Source: Henricia sp. BOLD:AAB3569 (Eukaryota; Echinodermata; Asteroidea; Spinulosida; Echinasteridae). Taken from it: a stretch of DNA of 64,000 nt. The stretch's first letter is position 1. Each line of letters begins with the position of its first letter. This document shows, one piece after another, positions 12,190-23,500 of the stretch. The translations under genes and the position numbers were made by a program. Where the stretch lies: the NCBI GenBank assembly GCA_037783545.1, contig JBBELK010001420.1:50847-114846 (forward strand), written 5' to 3'. The notes below the pieces were generated by a model. The model was not told the origin of the DNA and searched no databases. It saw only the letters and a list, made by a program, of their open reading frames with translations.

Positions 12190-13310
12190 AATATATACGA
12201 TCAAACATTCCTAACAAATCAGGCACCTATGATCGTGATTCCTGCGCCATATACGGTCATTAACAAATGTATTTAACTAATGATCTCATAATGACGTCAT
12301 CACGTGTCAGATTAAAGGTGCATGAAAATATTTTAAAATGCAAATTACAACATTGATTCCTTCCCATATACGATCACTAGCAAAGGTCGTTAATGTATGG
12401 CTTTTCCGTTTATTTCTTCTTCTGATTTCCCCCCCGCCCCCCATTGACATAACGCATGGGCGTTGTCGGCACTTTTTGAGGTTGTTCCCAAGCTTGAGGT
12501 TGTTCTTAAACAAACTTGGTCACATGAAAGACACAGTAGAAGAGGTGTGCACCCAACAATGGCGTCATCATGACGTCATCAGGTGTAAGTTTAAAGGGGA
12601 ATGAAATTTAATGTTTCCATATTAAAAAATTCATAACAAATCATCCGTTTGACCTACGATCTTGATTCTTTCGGCATATACGATCATTAATAAAGGTCTT
12701 TCAGATGCCCACATGCCTTGACATTTGATCTCATTCCCTATTGGTCAAACAGACTTTGCCTTGCCATTTGAAACTGGTAAGAGGTATTTGGATGGGGTCA
12801 AAGGTGTTTGAGTTCGACTAGGGTCGGGTATCCAAAAAATATCGCCATGACCTGTGACCTTGCTCACTTTCGGTAGAAACCGGAAGTTCATTTAAATGCA
12901 CCTATTTTGTAAAAGTGATGAAAGCTGCCGAGATGCGGTTGGTAGTGTCACTGTCTAAGGTAAATAGGGTTTCCAAAAATATAAGTTTCTACGTCATTCC
13001 ATAAAAGGGCGCCCTCTAGCGTCAAAATTAAAAAGTCTTAAAATTACCCTTTCATAGCAGTGTTTGCGCAAATTAGCCCAATAGTGCTGCTTATAGAGTA
13101 AGTCGACCACCAAACATGTCTGTGTGGTTAAAACATTGATGACGTCATCAATCCTTTAAAGGTAACACATTCAAGGTAAACTTTTTTAAAGTTAAATAGT
13201 TGATATGCTAACATCTAATTTTGCAAGGTAAGCATGCTCATTTTTTAAGTAAAAAAAATGTGAAAAAGCCCTATAGATACGCTCTGTTCATAGAACAGAC
13301 GTAGCTCTAG
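12190..13310 (+). repeat. Repeat module C, copy 2, with Helitron-like 3' terminus
   Basis: Homologous to 9,080-10,168. It ends in a hairpin with CTCTGTTC and GAACAGAC arms, then GCTCTAG at 13,304-13,310 followed by T. It has three TGACGTCA octamers (about 12,293, 12,571 and 13,140). Confidence 0.7.
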
Positions 13311-13329
13311 TTTATTTTTTTCCTTCTTT

Positions 13330-14170
13330 TTCCACTCAAACGTTTCCAGAGCTTTTCTTCAAAACGGTTCAAGCTATCAACTTGAAACTTGGTAGGAACA
13401 TCAACCCCAATGTGAAGGTGTGCATACAAGTGTGACGTCATTGTGACGTCATCAACTACCAAATTACAAACAAAAAATGACAAAAATATGCATGTTTTAA
13501 AATGCTTCCGTCTGGAAAACCACGTGACCCATGATATTCGTACTTGGCAGGCTTATAGATTAGTTCATGGCCTACAGTTATTTTCGTGTGGGTATTTTCA
13601 TCTGACCCTTCCTTCTGTGGTCAATTTGAGGTCAAAGTTCAACGAAAACGAAAATCTCAACTTTTGCACTTATTGAGCAACAATGCCCATCAAACCAAGC
13701 TGAATCTTTAAGAAACTAAGTACAGGCATAGGTCCTATGGCAGACTTTCACCAGCGTGTATAATAGTATGATGGCATCAAGCGTGACGTCATCGTGACGT
13801 CATCAAGTATCAAATTACACCCCCAAAAAAACCAAAATATGCATATTTTAAAATGCTTCCGTCTCGAAAACCACGTGACCCAGGATCTTCGTATTTGGCA
13901 GGTTTATAGATGACATTCTGTGCTACATTTGTCTTTGTGTGGGCATTTTCATCTGACCCTTCCTTCTGGGGTCAATTGGAGGTCAAAGCTCAACGAAAAC
14001 GAAAATCTCAGTTTTTACACTTACCAGCAACAATGCCCATCAAACCAAGCTGAATCGTTAGTAAATTAGATACAGACATAGGCCCTATGGCAGACTTTCA
14101 CCAGCATGTATAGTATCATGATGGCATCAAGTGTGACGTAATCATGACGTCATCAGGTGTCAAATTACAA
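13330..14170 (+). repeat. Diverged family-A tandem pair
   Basis: Two diverged monomers (starting near 13,490 and 13,845) share ACCACGTGACCCA, CATCTGACCCTTCCTTCTG and GTGACGTCATCGTGACGTCATC. TGACGTCA occurs five times. A fragment of the same subfamily lies in opposite orientation at 44,870-45,065. Confidence 0.75.
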
Positions 14171-14960
14171 ACATTCAAAGGTTATTATTTCAAAAATTCA
14201 TATCTCAAGAACCGTAATAGATACTTGAACAATTCTTTCACAACATGATAAGTCTAAATGAACTGAACAAATCATACGATGTCATGACCCCTGTGTGACG
14301 CCTACTTCCGGTCCAAACCGGAAGTTGTTCGAAAATGTGCATTTTTTTAGCATTTTGAATGCAAATAGATTCAAAGTGGTAGTGAATTTGACCATATTTC
14401 TACGGAACGAAATGTTTCCACACATGTGGACTTTTTGACTATACCATTGGTGACGTCATCACATGGACGGTGGTTACGTAATGTGGTGTCAAAATACGCA
14501 AATTTTGAGCTGAATTGTTTAAAAATGCTGTATCTTGAGAACTACAGCAGATATTTGCATGATTCTTTCGCCACATTTAAGAACTTGATGTTTATCAAAT
14601 TGTTGAACAATTTGTGCACAACATTGTGACGTCATGATATCGTCACAGGTGTCAAATTATAAAAATTAAATGGTTGTTATTTCAAAAATTCATATCTCAA
14701 GAATCGTAATAGATACTTGAACAATTCTTTCACAGCATGATAGGTCGCAATGAACTGAACAAATCATGCAATGGCATGACCCCTGTGTGACCCAAACCTC
14801 CGGTCCAAACCGGAAGAGGTTCGAAAATGTACACTTTTTTAGCATTTTGAATGCAAATAGAGGCAAAGTGGTAGGGAATTTGACCATAGTTCTACGGAAC
14901 GAAATGTTCCCTCACATGTGGACTTGATGACTACATATATACCACTGATGACGTCATCAC
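14171..14960 (+). repeat. Module D, two direct copies about 490 bp apart
   Basis: TATCTCAAGAACCGTAATAG at 14,200 recurs at 14,692. Both copies continue through TTCTTTCACA, a CCGGTCCAAACCGGAAG palindrome and TGACGTCATCAC. A weaker third copy is traceable at 15,680-15,900. Non-coding. Confidence 0.75.
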
Positions 14961-15947
14961 GTTTGTTGGGTCCCTTGATAATTAAGCTAACTCAGTCGTT
15001 TGAGGGCGCTATGCCAAGCCTCCACTAATCTGACGATTTGCGCCCATATATAGTGCTCGACTTCTAATAACACGCCTATGTATCTCGATGTTTAGGCAGT
15101 TTCTTGTAGTTGCTGGGCACCTCTGAAAAACAGTGTTTCACTGAGAGGTTCCCCCAGGGTAAAGAATAAATAAATAATAATAGAACTTGTATCTAGGCGG
15201 CCTGTCTCGGGTCAGAGGTCATAATGTATCTTTTTAGGGAGGATGTCTTTGCCACACGGCCAATGATATACACGTACGTGCGCGTGTAGTGAATAAGTCA
15301 GACAGACGAGACATAATAAGCAGGGCTTGATTTACAACCGAGAAAATTTGACTTTTGAAGATGTAAAACTGCTAGTTTCCGTGGCATCATCGCCAGGAAA
15401 GTTGAATGAACACTTGATAGCACAAGGACATTTACTTTTGGTGACTTAGCTGTTGTATCTTGGGTGTAATTATGTACGGCTAGCCTTAGTCGGCGCACCA
15501 GAGTAAATATGTCTTCTCCCCGAAAACTGTGAATGTGACATGCTGGAAATCGTTGCTGTGTTGGAAATAAAATGGACATGGTGGACCGCAACTCAAGTTG
15601 ACTGGAGCGTCAGTTTATTCTAGATGCAATTGAACCCCAACTCCCCACACGGCGATATACTACAGTAATATGATTTCAAATGACAAAATCTTTAGAACTG
15701 TAATAGATATTGAAAAGATTCTTTCACCACATATACATGTCAAAACTTGTTCTTCAGTAGATACTTGAACAATCTGTGCACACAATAGTAACGTTATGAT
15801 GAGATTGACAATTTAATATGATGTCATCAGATACACAATTTTGGCGTTGAATAGTCAGTCATGTCTTGAGAATTCCAGTACTTTTTCAACATCAAACAAT
15901 CTCAAAACTGCATGTGTCGTCGTCATCATTTCAATGTTTATGTCACC
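14961..15947. other. Mostly unassigned sequence with a SINE-like tail
   Basis: At 15,065-15,185 there is a segment with CGCCTATGTATCTCGATGTT, as in the SINE at 49,447-49,813, running into an A/T-rich tail. From 15,660 weak module-D homology is visible. A 97-codon minus-strand frame at 15,298-15,591 has no feature I recognise. Nothing else is supported. Confidence 0.4.
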
Positions 15948-15990
15948 CGATCACCTTGCGTTTGTAAAAAACACAAACGCGAAGCTCTAG
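15948..15990 (+). mobile_element. Helitron-like 3' terminus, divergent stem (copy 4)
   Basis: GCGTTTGT and ACAAACGC form a stem, followed by GAAGCTCTAG ending at 15,990 and then T. The stem sequence differs from the other three copies but pairing is kept, and the terminal AGCTCTAG is identical. Confidence 0.5.
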
Positions 15991-16312
15991 TTATTATTAT
16001 TATTTTTTCCTGGTATTCATACCAAGGATTCCTCAATAGTGCTCATTGCATTGTCACTCGGAAGCGTGAGGAAACCCATGAAGAATTAGAATTAGAAATG
16101 GCCAGAGACATCTGGGATGTTTAAAGTGCGTTACCTAACACACTGGACCAACGGCTTTACATCCCTTCCGAAGGACGGAACAAGTATGGTTAAGTGGCTT
16201 GCTCAAGGGGACAAGTGTCACAACCTGTCACGGCCCGAAATCGAACCCACGTTCTAGTACTGGCACAGGAACTTGAGTTCGACGCGCTAGACCGCTCGGC
16301 CATAACACCCCT
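15991..16312 (-). mobile_element. tRNA-derived SINE, degenerate
   Basis: On the minus strand the right end looks like a tRNA head: TGGCCGAGCGGT (A box) and GGGTTCGATTTC (B box). It is followed by a body with TTGAGCAAGCCACTTAACC and a (TAA)n-like tail near 15,995. These RNA polymerase III-type boxes are the usual internal promoter of such SINEs. A close relative is at 49,447-49,813. The tRNA-like part is degenerate, so a functional tRNA is not claimed. Confidence 0.65.
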
Positions 16313-16527
16313 AATTTCGCTCGCCGTATTTCACTCGCGCTCGTGGGATAACTAATATAATGTACACTCACATTTCTGTGCAGACATCGTGCACTGAGGA
16401 CACAGTTTGCAACCGCGTGCTTATATAGCCAGCCTTAGTAAAACGAATTGCGTAATAGCCCCAAACACAATCGCCATACCATGAGGCATATATTAAGCCT
16501 CTGCGAAATCATCGGTGACATACTCTT

Positions 16528-16815
16528 TCACTGTGGCCCAACCCAATGGGGAACGATCGGCTGTTTGACGAGGTGAGTAGCGTCTTGTAGCTGATCTCTG
16601 GCGGTGGAAACATCCCCCGAGTCTAAGGAGTCGAAGGCGGTACCGATGAAGCCAAGATCTTTGTTGCCGTCACTTTTGAAATCATAGGGGGTTTCGTCGG
16701 CTGCAAGACGCTGTCGCTTAACTGCGGACTCGACATTTGAATCTATCGTGCTAGATAGTGAGTGAATGGCTGTTAAAATGTCCTGATTAGATGTCTCGAT
16801 TCCAAACGAATCCAT
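16528..16815 (-). pseudogene. DIRS-type Gag N-terminal fragment
   Basis: A 95-codon frame opens at a methionine and reads SAVKRQRL, then TPYDFKSDGNKDLGF, then STARDQLQDATHLVKQ. That spacing (basic patch, Y-x-FK-x-x-GNK, an amphipathic helix, then a K-rich segment) resembles the N-terminal part of Gag in DIRS/Ngaro-type elements. After VKQ the resemblance stops and a stop follows. It may be a remnant of a second DIRS-type copy or the displaced Gag start of the 451-3,940 element. The match is from memory of the family pattern, hence moderate confidence. Confidence 0.5.
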
Positions 16816-16924
16816 CGCGTACTACGCGTGGACGCACTGTACAATGAATAGTTGCATTGACAGGTTGATCAGTGAGGTGTGAATGCTCTACCGAGAGTGA
16901 AAGATTTTGTTGTTGTTGGTGGTG

Positions 16925-16928
<4 letters not shown>

Positions 16929-16961
<33 letters not shown>
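16929..16961. repeat. (AT)n microsatellite
   Basis: An uninterrupted run of about 14-15 AT dinucleotides. Confidence 0.95.
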
Positions 16962-16965
<4 letters not shown>

Positions 16966-17039
16966 CTTCGGCAACTAAGGCCCGTTATGCCATCAACTAT
17001 ACGGTTTTAGCTTTTAACTATACTATATTATCAACTTGA

Positions 17040-17222
17040 GATGACGAAGAAGGAGTTGCAGTTTTAGAAGTGGGAAATGCCCCAGGGGAAATGCCCCAGG
17101 GGAAAACCCACGCGGTCAAGTAGGGACTGCAAACGCAATCCACATACACCCCCGGATTCGAACCCGGGACGCCAGAGGTGAAAGGCGAGGAAAGAACCCG
17201 TACGCCAACCCGACCGCCCTGA
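17040..17222 (-). mobile_element. tRNA-like SINE head fragment
   Basis: On the minus strand GGGTTCGAATCCGGG is a good B box, preceded by a GGCGGTCGGGTTGG-like A-box region. A duplicated GGAAATGCCCCAGG lies on the left. Related to the interrupted SINE at 29,641-30,483. Confidence 0.5.
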
Positions 17223-17309
17223 AAGATTTTGTTAACAAAACCGCTTTATATAAGGCTCGCAACAGAATGCGTTACGTAATGTGTGCGCGCTCGAATGAGC
17301 GCTCACATC

Positions 17310-17555
17310 TGGGGCCAATTTCATAGAGCTGCTTAAGCATGAAAAATTGCTTAAGCATGAAAAACCTTACTTGATAAAATGAGGTTACCAGCAAAAAATT
17401 CACATGATTGTCATGGTAATGAAACAGTCCTGTAACACTGGTCAGTACACTATTTCTATCACGTGAGGATTTCACTGGTAAAGTTCTCTACTAAGAAAGA
17501 GTTTTTTGTGCTTAAGCAATTTTTGGTGCTTAAACACCTCTATGAAATTGGCCCC
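17310..17555. mobile_element. MITE with GGGGCCAATTTCAT ends (copy 1)
   Basis: Starts GGGGCCAATTTCATAGAG and ends in the inverted copy CTCTATGAAATTGGCCCC. Inner GCTTAAGCA repeats add more pairing. A second, diverged member is at 20,040-20,257. Confidence 0.8.
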
Positions 17556-17710
17556 TGTCGTCCGATAACGAACAGAAAATAACCTTTTGTTGATACACCT
17601 TGTGTTTACCCTCTTGGACAAACCTGATGAAACTCACTCAAATTTGTCGGGCCTTGTTCACATGATCTGAGATTTTGCTTATTATCCGTTGGAAAATGAC
17701 AGTTATTTAA

Positions 17711-18175
17711 AGATAGTATACATGATTGGTAAACTGTTACAAATAGTTTTATCCCCCCGTGTGATTGAAGATATGCATGATTAAAACCAACCTGAGCAAT
17801 AACCAGCTCCGTACTTCGTCTAACGTTTGAGAAAACAGTCAAAAAAGGGTTTGCAGTCATTTCGCCCCAAAACCACTTCGCCCTTAACCATTTCGCCCAA
17901 AACCACGGCCAGTGCACGAAGTGGTTTTGGGGCGAAGTGGTTTGGGGGCGAAATGGCACTTGGGCGAAATGGTTTTGGGGCGAATTGAATTTTCGTCTCA
18001 AGAGACGAAAACTAATTGTTTTGCTCATTTCTCAAAGACTATAGCACTTCAGACAGAACCATTTCAGGGGAAGTTTTCTGCGGTCATCATGTTTATACAT
18101 GTATTGTGTAAGTTAGGCGTAAATCTGTGAACATTTCTGATTTTCGAGATTACCAATGATGTATACTGCCAGCCT
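17711..18175 (+). mobile_element. TTAA-flanked MITE with GGGCGAAATGG boxes (copy 1)
   Basis: TTAA at 17,707-17,710 and 18,176-18,179 flanks ends AGATAGTATACATGATTGGTA and ACCAATGATGTATACTGCCAGCCT. The interior carries alternating GGGCGAAGTGG and GGGCGAAATGG boxes in both orientations (about 17,850-17,990). Other copies: 38,906-39,357, 52,727-53,206 and 58,587-59,010. A TTAA target fits Kolobok or piggyBac-type mobilisation; which one is unknown. Confidence 0.8.
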
Positions 18176-18871
18176 TTAAGATCAACAGTAGGACAGGTGT
18201 TTTTTTGACATGTAGTAGGTGCAGCATGGAAAACAATTGAAAGACCTAGAATTATGAATTTGCATTAAAAAAATATTTGGTGTTTTGACATAAAACGACA
18301 CGCAAGACCATCTTATTTTAAGTACACTTTTTATTGTAAACATTTAACGTACATTTTAGAAAACAGACATTCTTGCTGGCTTACTCTTACAACTCAACCA
18401 AAATGGTAGTCTACAAGGACACACGCAAGCAAAACGAAAAACAAAACAGCTTTATACCAAAACTGCACAATTTCCAATACTTGTACACTGATTGTTCAGT
18501 CGAACACGATTCTGTAAAACGATCATTAGTATGAGCATCCATACGTACTTGTGGCATTTACACAAATATTTTCAGTACAGTTTTGTTACCAACATTTACA
18601 CCCCAGTAAAAAATGGAGATCGACAGCGAAATGTGAAGCTCTTGGGGTTTAGCTGAACGTAGTCGTGATCATTAACCGTGCAAGCCTAAACCTCACTATT
18701 GATATCAAGGCATGTACGCGAATCTGCATTATATTTTTACAAAGCTGTTATTGACCCCCTTCGAACACGTGCAAATACGCCATTTTGGGAGGAAAATAAT
18801 GCGAGTCAGTGTAGAAGCGATGTGCGTGCGCGCTGTGTGTGTCTACGTCTCTGGTGGGCGTAACGCGGTTT
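18176..18871. other. No feature recognised
   Basis: A/T-rich sequence without convincing coding frames or repeats shared inside the window. Confidence 0.5.
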
Positions 18872-19023
18872 AATAAGCCAGTTCGGAATCTCACGCGCGC
18901 AAGGAACTATGGGATTGTTTCAAAGGTCATTTGAGATAAACAACAGCGGCCGGCATAGCTTGTTTATCTCAAACTAGTATCGGTCACGAGGCATGCGCAG
19001 TCGAAACTCCGAACTGGCTCATT
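18872..19023. mobile_element. Inverted-repeat element with AGCCAGTTCGGA ends
   Basis: AATAAGCCAGTTCGGAATCTC at the left and GAAACTCCGAACTGGCTCATT at the right are imperfect inverted repeats. An inner pair, TTTGAGATAAACAA and TTGTTTATCTCAAA, extends the foldback. Confidence 0.7.
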
Positions 19024-19050
19024 CACGAATTAGCCTATGTCATATTATAC

Positions 19051-19214
19051 AAATATTGACTGCAATGAGGGGCATGGTTAAGATTATAGGCCCAAGGTGA
19101 TCTCGAAGCCATGACTATGCCCCGAGGCGGAAGCCGAGGGGCATAGTCATGGCTTCGAGATCACCGAGGGCCTATAATCTTAACCATGACCCGAATAAAC
19201 AGCAGTCAATATTT
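19051..19214. repeat. Long near-perfect hairpin
   Basis: The arms (about 19,051-19,114 and 19,136-19,214) include GGTTAAGATTATAGGCC, GGTGATCTCGAAGCC and ATGACTATGCCCC with their complements. The loop is about 15-20 nt and the outer ends are ATATTGACTGC and GCAGTCAATAT. A foldback MITE is likely. Confidence 0.85.
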
Positions 19215-19654
19215 GATTTATATACTGAATGTGTAGATTTTTGTCATCTGGTTGGTTAAAAGTAACGATACATCATACAGTGGTCCTTCGAGTTTCGATT
19301 TCGGAAGCTGGTCTACGGCGGAAAAGTTGTATATTTACAGCAAACATTTGTAGCATAATCACCTGACACAGTTTTCACTGTAGGCCACTTTTCTTAAGGA
19401 CTTCATCATCTACGACAGACGTCGAGATTCCGCCATTACCGTCCTGATGAATGTTTACGTGAAGCGCCCAGCTGCATAGTTGGTGCACAGCAATGCTAAC
19501 ACATGTAATGCGCGCGTCCGGAACCCGCTAAATGACTATGCCCGGGGCATGGCAAAGACTATTGCCCGGTGGGCATATACGCGCCGGGTCTAGCCGATTC
19601 AATGCCCCCACTTTTAACCAATCAGATGACTGGAATCTACGCATGAGGTATATA

Positions 19655-19797
19655 ACACTCAAGCGTGACCAGTGCGCTTGCGCATTGAGGACCGAGAGCG
19701 GACAAATGTCAATATGCCGAATGGAACAAAGGGTTTAGCGTTTGTGTTCGGCCGCCATGTTGACAATTGTCCGCTTTAGTCGGTCACGCTTGAGTGT
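19655..19797. repeat. Inverted repeat ACACTCAAGCGTGACC
   Basis: ACACTCAAGCGTGACC at 19,655-19,670 pairs with its exact complement at 19,782-19,797. A second inner pair is GAGCGGACAAATGTCAA and TTGACAATTGTCCGC. Confidence 0.75.
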
Positions 19798-20039
19798 GTG
19801 ACAGAGGCTAATGGGAGCCTTAGCATTGCGCGTTACGCACGCTATGGACACACACAACGCGCACGCACATTGCTTCCACAACGACGCGGCATTATTTGAC
19901 TCCGAAATGACGTCATTGGCACGAGCTCAATACAAGAGGTGCACATTGTACACAGATCACACAGGTAGTTATCTGGCATTAAAAAAAGGCAAAAGGAAAA
20001 AAGAAAATGAAAGTACACATAGAAATATCTAAAACACCT

Positions 20040-20257
20040 GGGGCCAATTTCATAAAGCTGTTAAGCCAAACAAATTTGCTTAATCCAACATTTGTTTGCT
20101 TTATAAAAATCGTCCAAATTGTATGTAAACTTATGTTTTTAGCAAGAATAGCACAACACCAGTCAATTGTAATATACATTACATAAGAATTTGCTGAAAA
20201 CCCATTTTTCTAAAGCAAACAAATTTTGGATTAACACATTTTTATGAAATTGGCCCC
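20040..20257. mobile_element. MITE with GGGGCCAATTTCAT ends (copy 2)
   Basis: Ends GGGGCCAATTTCATAAAG and TTTATGAAATTGGCCCC are inverted. Inner arms are AACAAATTTGCTTAATCC and GCAAACAAATTTTGGATTAA. It lies downstream of the TPR stop codon. Confidence 0.8.
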
Positions 20258-20501
20258 TGATCTGTTGGCTTTGACTGATAATCCAGCTTTTTGCAAAAGT
20301 TTCTTCACCTCAATTCAATTGAGACTGTAACCCAAATTGTTTTGCAAATTAAGTTTTAAAATTTAAAAGCTTATAATTACAACAATATTTGATTACCCTG
20401 GTAATGATTTTCCTGATCTGTAACATAAACATTGATTAACATAAACATTCCTTATGCTATGGCATACAAGTTCTCATGGACTTTCATATATCCTAAGATT
20501 T

Positions 20502-20554
20502 TCAAAATCTTGGCTGGCCTTGACCTCTGGCGAATCGGTTTCCCCTTCCACGCG
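20502..20554 (-). CDS. TPR: TPR last coding exon, RG-rich C-terminus and stop
   Basis: Residues 973-989, ARGRGNRFARGQGQPRF, then TGA at 20,502-20,504. Acceptor GTTATTTCAG is strong. The RG/RGG character matches the vertebrate C-terminus and is a typical substrate context for arginine methylation (inference). The short size means the exon rests on phase, position and composition. Confidence 0.82.
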
Positions 20555-23500
20555 CTGAAATAACAGTATAAAAAAGGCAAAATAAAATATTACAAAGCGT
20601 TGGATTTTGAAACAAGACATGACACTCAGGGTTGTAGTCGAGTCCATCACAAGCCTTCACAAGTCAACCACTTAAAGGAGCATGACCAGAGTTTCTGGAA
20701 AATAGTTTTCAATGTAACTTACCAATATTATCAAGTAACTCCCATACACGCCTCCCATGTCTCAAAAACCCGAAAACATTCGCAATTTCCAGTAAAAAAT
20801 TGAACAAAACTATCGAGTCGGCTTTCAGCGGATAAACGTTGATACTGGAAAATTAGTTTACAAATAATCGGTGGATTTTCGACGATATCCTCGGAAATAT
20901 GCGGCCTAGAGGCGCGGGAGTTTCAGTTTCGTAATCAGAAAAATATAACGGATGTTATGATATAAAAATCTCATGACCCATAAGGTAAGTCCCGGGGAGT
21001 AAAAAAAAGTGATCTGGGCCCTATTGCATAAAACTTTAGGAATATTCCTAAGTAGGATTTAGGAACATTTATCATTCCTAAATCCAAATTGTTCCTAACT
21101 TTAGGAACATTCATAAAATTCTATTTCATAAAGCAATATAGGTAAAAAATCGTTCCTATCTTGGTTGAAATTGTTCCTAACTTTAGGACTGATCATAATC
21201 AGACCTAAAGTTAGGTATCACATGACAATTTGGCGGGAAAATTAAACACTGCTTCAGTTTTCTTGCTTGTCAACTGTGTACATGTCAATTTTGCTATGTT
21301 TATGGCTCTAGGCCTACTTGACAGGGAAAATAGGCGCGCTAGACGGAGAGAAAGAGTGTTCAAACTCGGTCATACAATGTGTAGTCTGTATAGTTTATGC
21401 ATTGTTCCTAACTTAGAATTGTTCCTAACTTAGGATAATTAATAATGCCTAAGTTAGGAATCTTCCCAATTAATTGTTCCTAAGTGACTAAGGAACAATT
21501 AATTAGGAATGTTCCTAAATAGTTTTATGAAATAGGGCCCTGGTCACACTCCTTTAATCAAATGAACTCCAACGAAGGCATTCTTTTCTGCGTGTCCATT
21601 CTTTATTTTTGTTACTGGACTTGTGATGGACTCGACTACAACCTTGTAGGCACTTTTTTCATCTCTATAAAGTCCACATTTTACACATGAACCCGCTAAA
21701 AGGGGGGTTGGGGGAGGGGGGGGGGGGAAATGTACAGAATGGAGACAGTACACTATTAGCCTTTTAGAAGTATGGTGGAACAAAAGGAGAGGGCTTAATT
21801 TTATTTCTTTACAAAAAAGTGTGGAGTGAAAAATGCAGTTATTTAATTCAAATGTATACCCAAATCAAAGTGCGCCCTCCTATAGACCTTTATCACGGTG
21901 CGTCCATCTTTGTCTTGTTCCCCACTGCATACGTGTAGGGCATGATCAGTGCATGTGCGTGTCTGCGCGATAGCGCGTGCAGTTTTCCGTTGTTGTTTTG
22001 AGAGAATCAATGTCCGCGCTGCGCGTTTTCTTGATCGCACCGCGCGCATGTCATTGTGATGCATACAATAAACAATTTCAACACGGGGCCAAACTATTTT
22101 ATTTCGGCAAGCCTCGCTTTGGTTACGTTCATTTCAATAGGGGAAAAGGGAAGATGGCCGCACCGTGATAAAGGTCTATTGTGTCTGGCACAATCACTTG
22201 AACGCGACTGAAGATTAATGCCAGTTTTTTAGAGTTAATTATACACTTTTGTGCCAAAATATTGGATAGAAAAGTTGCCTGCATTTCCAATATTTTTTTT
22301 TAAATTAAGAGGAAAATTCCAAATGGCAGACAAATTAATTTTGTTTTAAGCCATGGGCTTTTACCCATTAAAGTATGAGCTTGTTCAGATTTTTCTAGAA
22401 AATGAATTTCGTTCTAACCTAATAATCATATAAAATACCTCCCTAAAATTCTTTCCATGGGAAGAAAACATAAAATTTGCAATTTCCAATTTGGATGTGG
22501 AAGCAAAAATGTTGGTGTGATCACTGTACTGCTTTATGAACCTGGGTGGGTCAAAAATGATATCTGGACATCTTCCTTTAAAGTACAGAGAATTCACATT
22601 TTTAAAGATTTGACACAGACAATTTTACTTTGTGCCTTTAGACAAAAAAATTCGTTGTTACAATAACTTGCTGATCCCTTTACTGCGTTTTTATTGTGGT
22701 CCTTAAGAAACATGTATTTTGTTCATTAACTTTCTGCAGCTAGACTCGAGACTAGATTTTCAAAGACTTGGGGCGGATTGCAATAAAATCGACTTAGCCA
22801 ATGGTCTAAGACCGGTCTTTTATTGTCGGCTATCCAACTTAGCCAGTCTCGGCTAAGTCGCTGGTTTTGCGCCAGCCGAAAAACACGCACATTTTAATGG
22901 AAAGTGACGCAGCCGGCTATCCTTGCATGATTTCAAGCCAACAAACGTCCTCACGAAGCCACTTGATGACGTGTGTGTGGTGCAGTTTTTGCATAGAAAC
23001 TGACCGAGAAATAGCACTAAAAAGGCTCTAATGGGCACAATGTGAGTTTTGTGATGTGAAGATGTCGAAAAATTATAGCTTGCTCGCCGCGGGCTTAAAT
23101 TTTAAGACTGGTCTTACTTTAAGACAACGATATTGCAAGCGGGCTATAATTATAGACCGGTCTTAGTGGACGCCACGTTAGCCGGCTAAGCCTATAGACC
23201 TGTCTTAGACCACATATTGCAATCCGCCCCTGGACTCTGGACTGAGTCCACCCAGAGTCCAAGTCCACCCAGTTTTTGTCCAGCTTAAAGCAAGTTTGTG
23301 AGTTGCTAGAGATCGTATGCATTTGAAGGATATTATACTATGTGGCAAGTTGTCAGGTTTTTCTTTTTCTATTGAAGTTTATGAATGACAGCCCGTTTAC
23401 ACTCGATTCGCCTTTGCCGAATCAAACTTCGCAATTTCCAAAAAGGGGAGTCGAAGCTGGGTAGGCACTAAGTGTAAACGCAAAAGGTGAATTGAAAAAG

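Noticed and set aside
15298-15591. 97-codon minus-strand frame
   Set aside because: No recognisable motif, splice context or compositional support. Chance frames of this length are expected.
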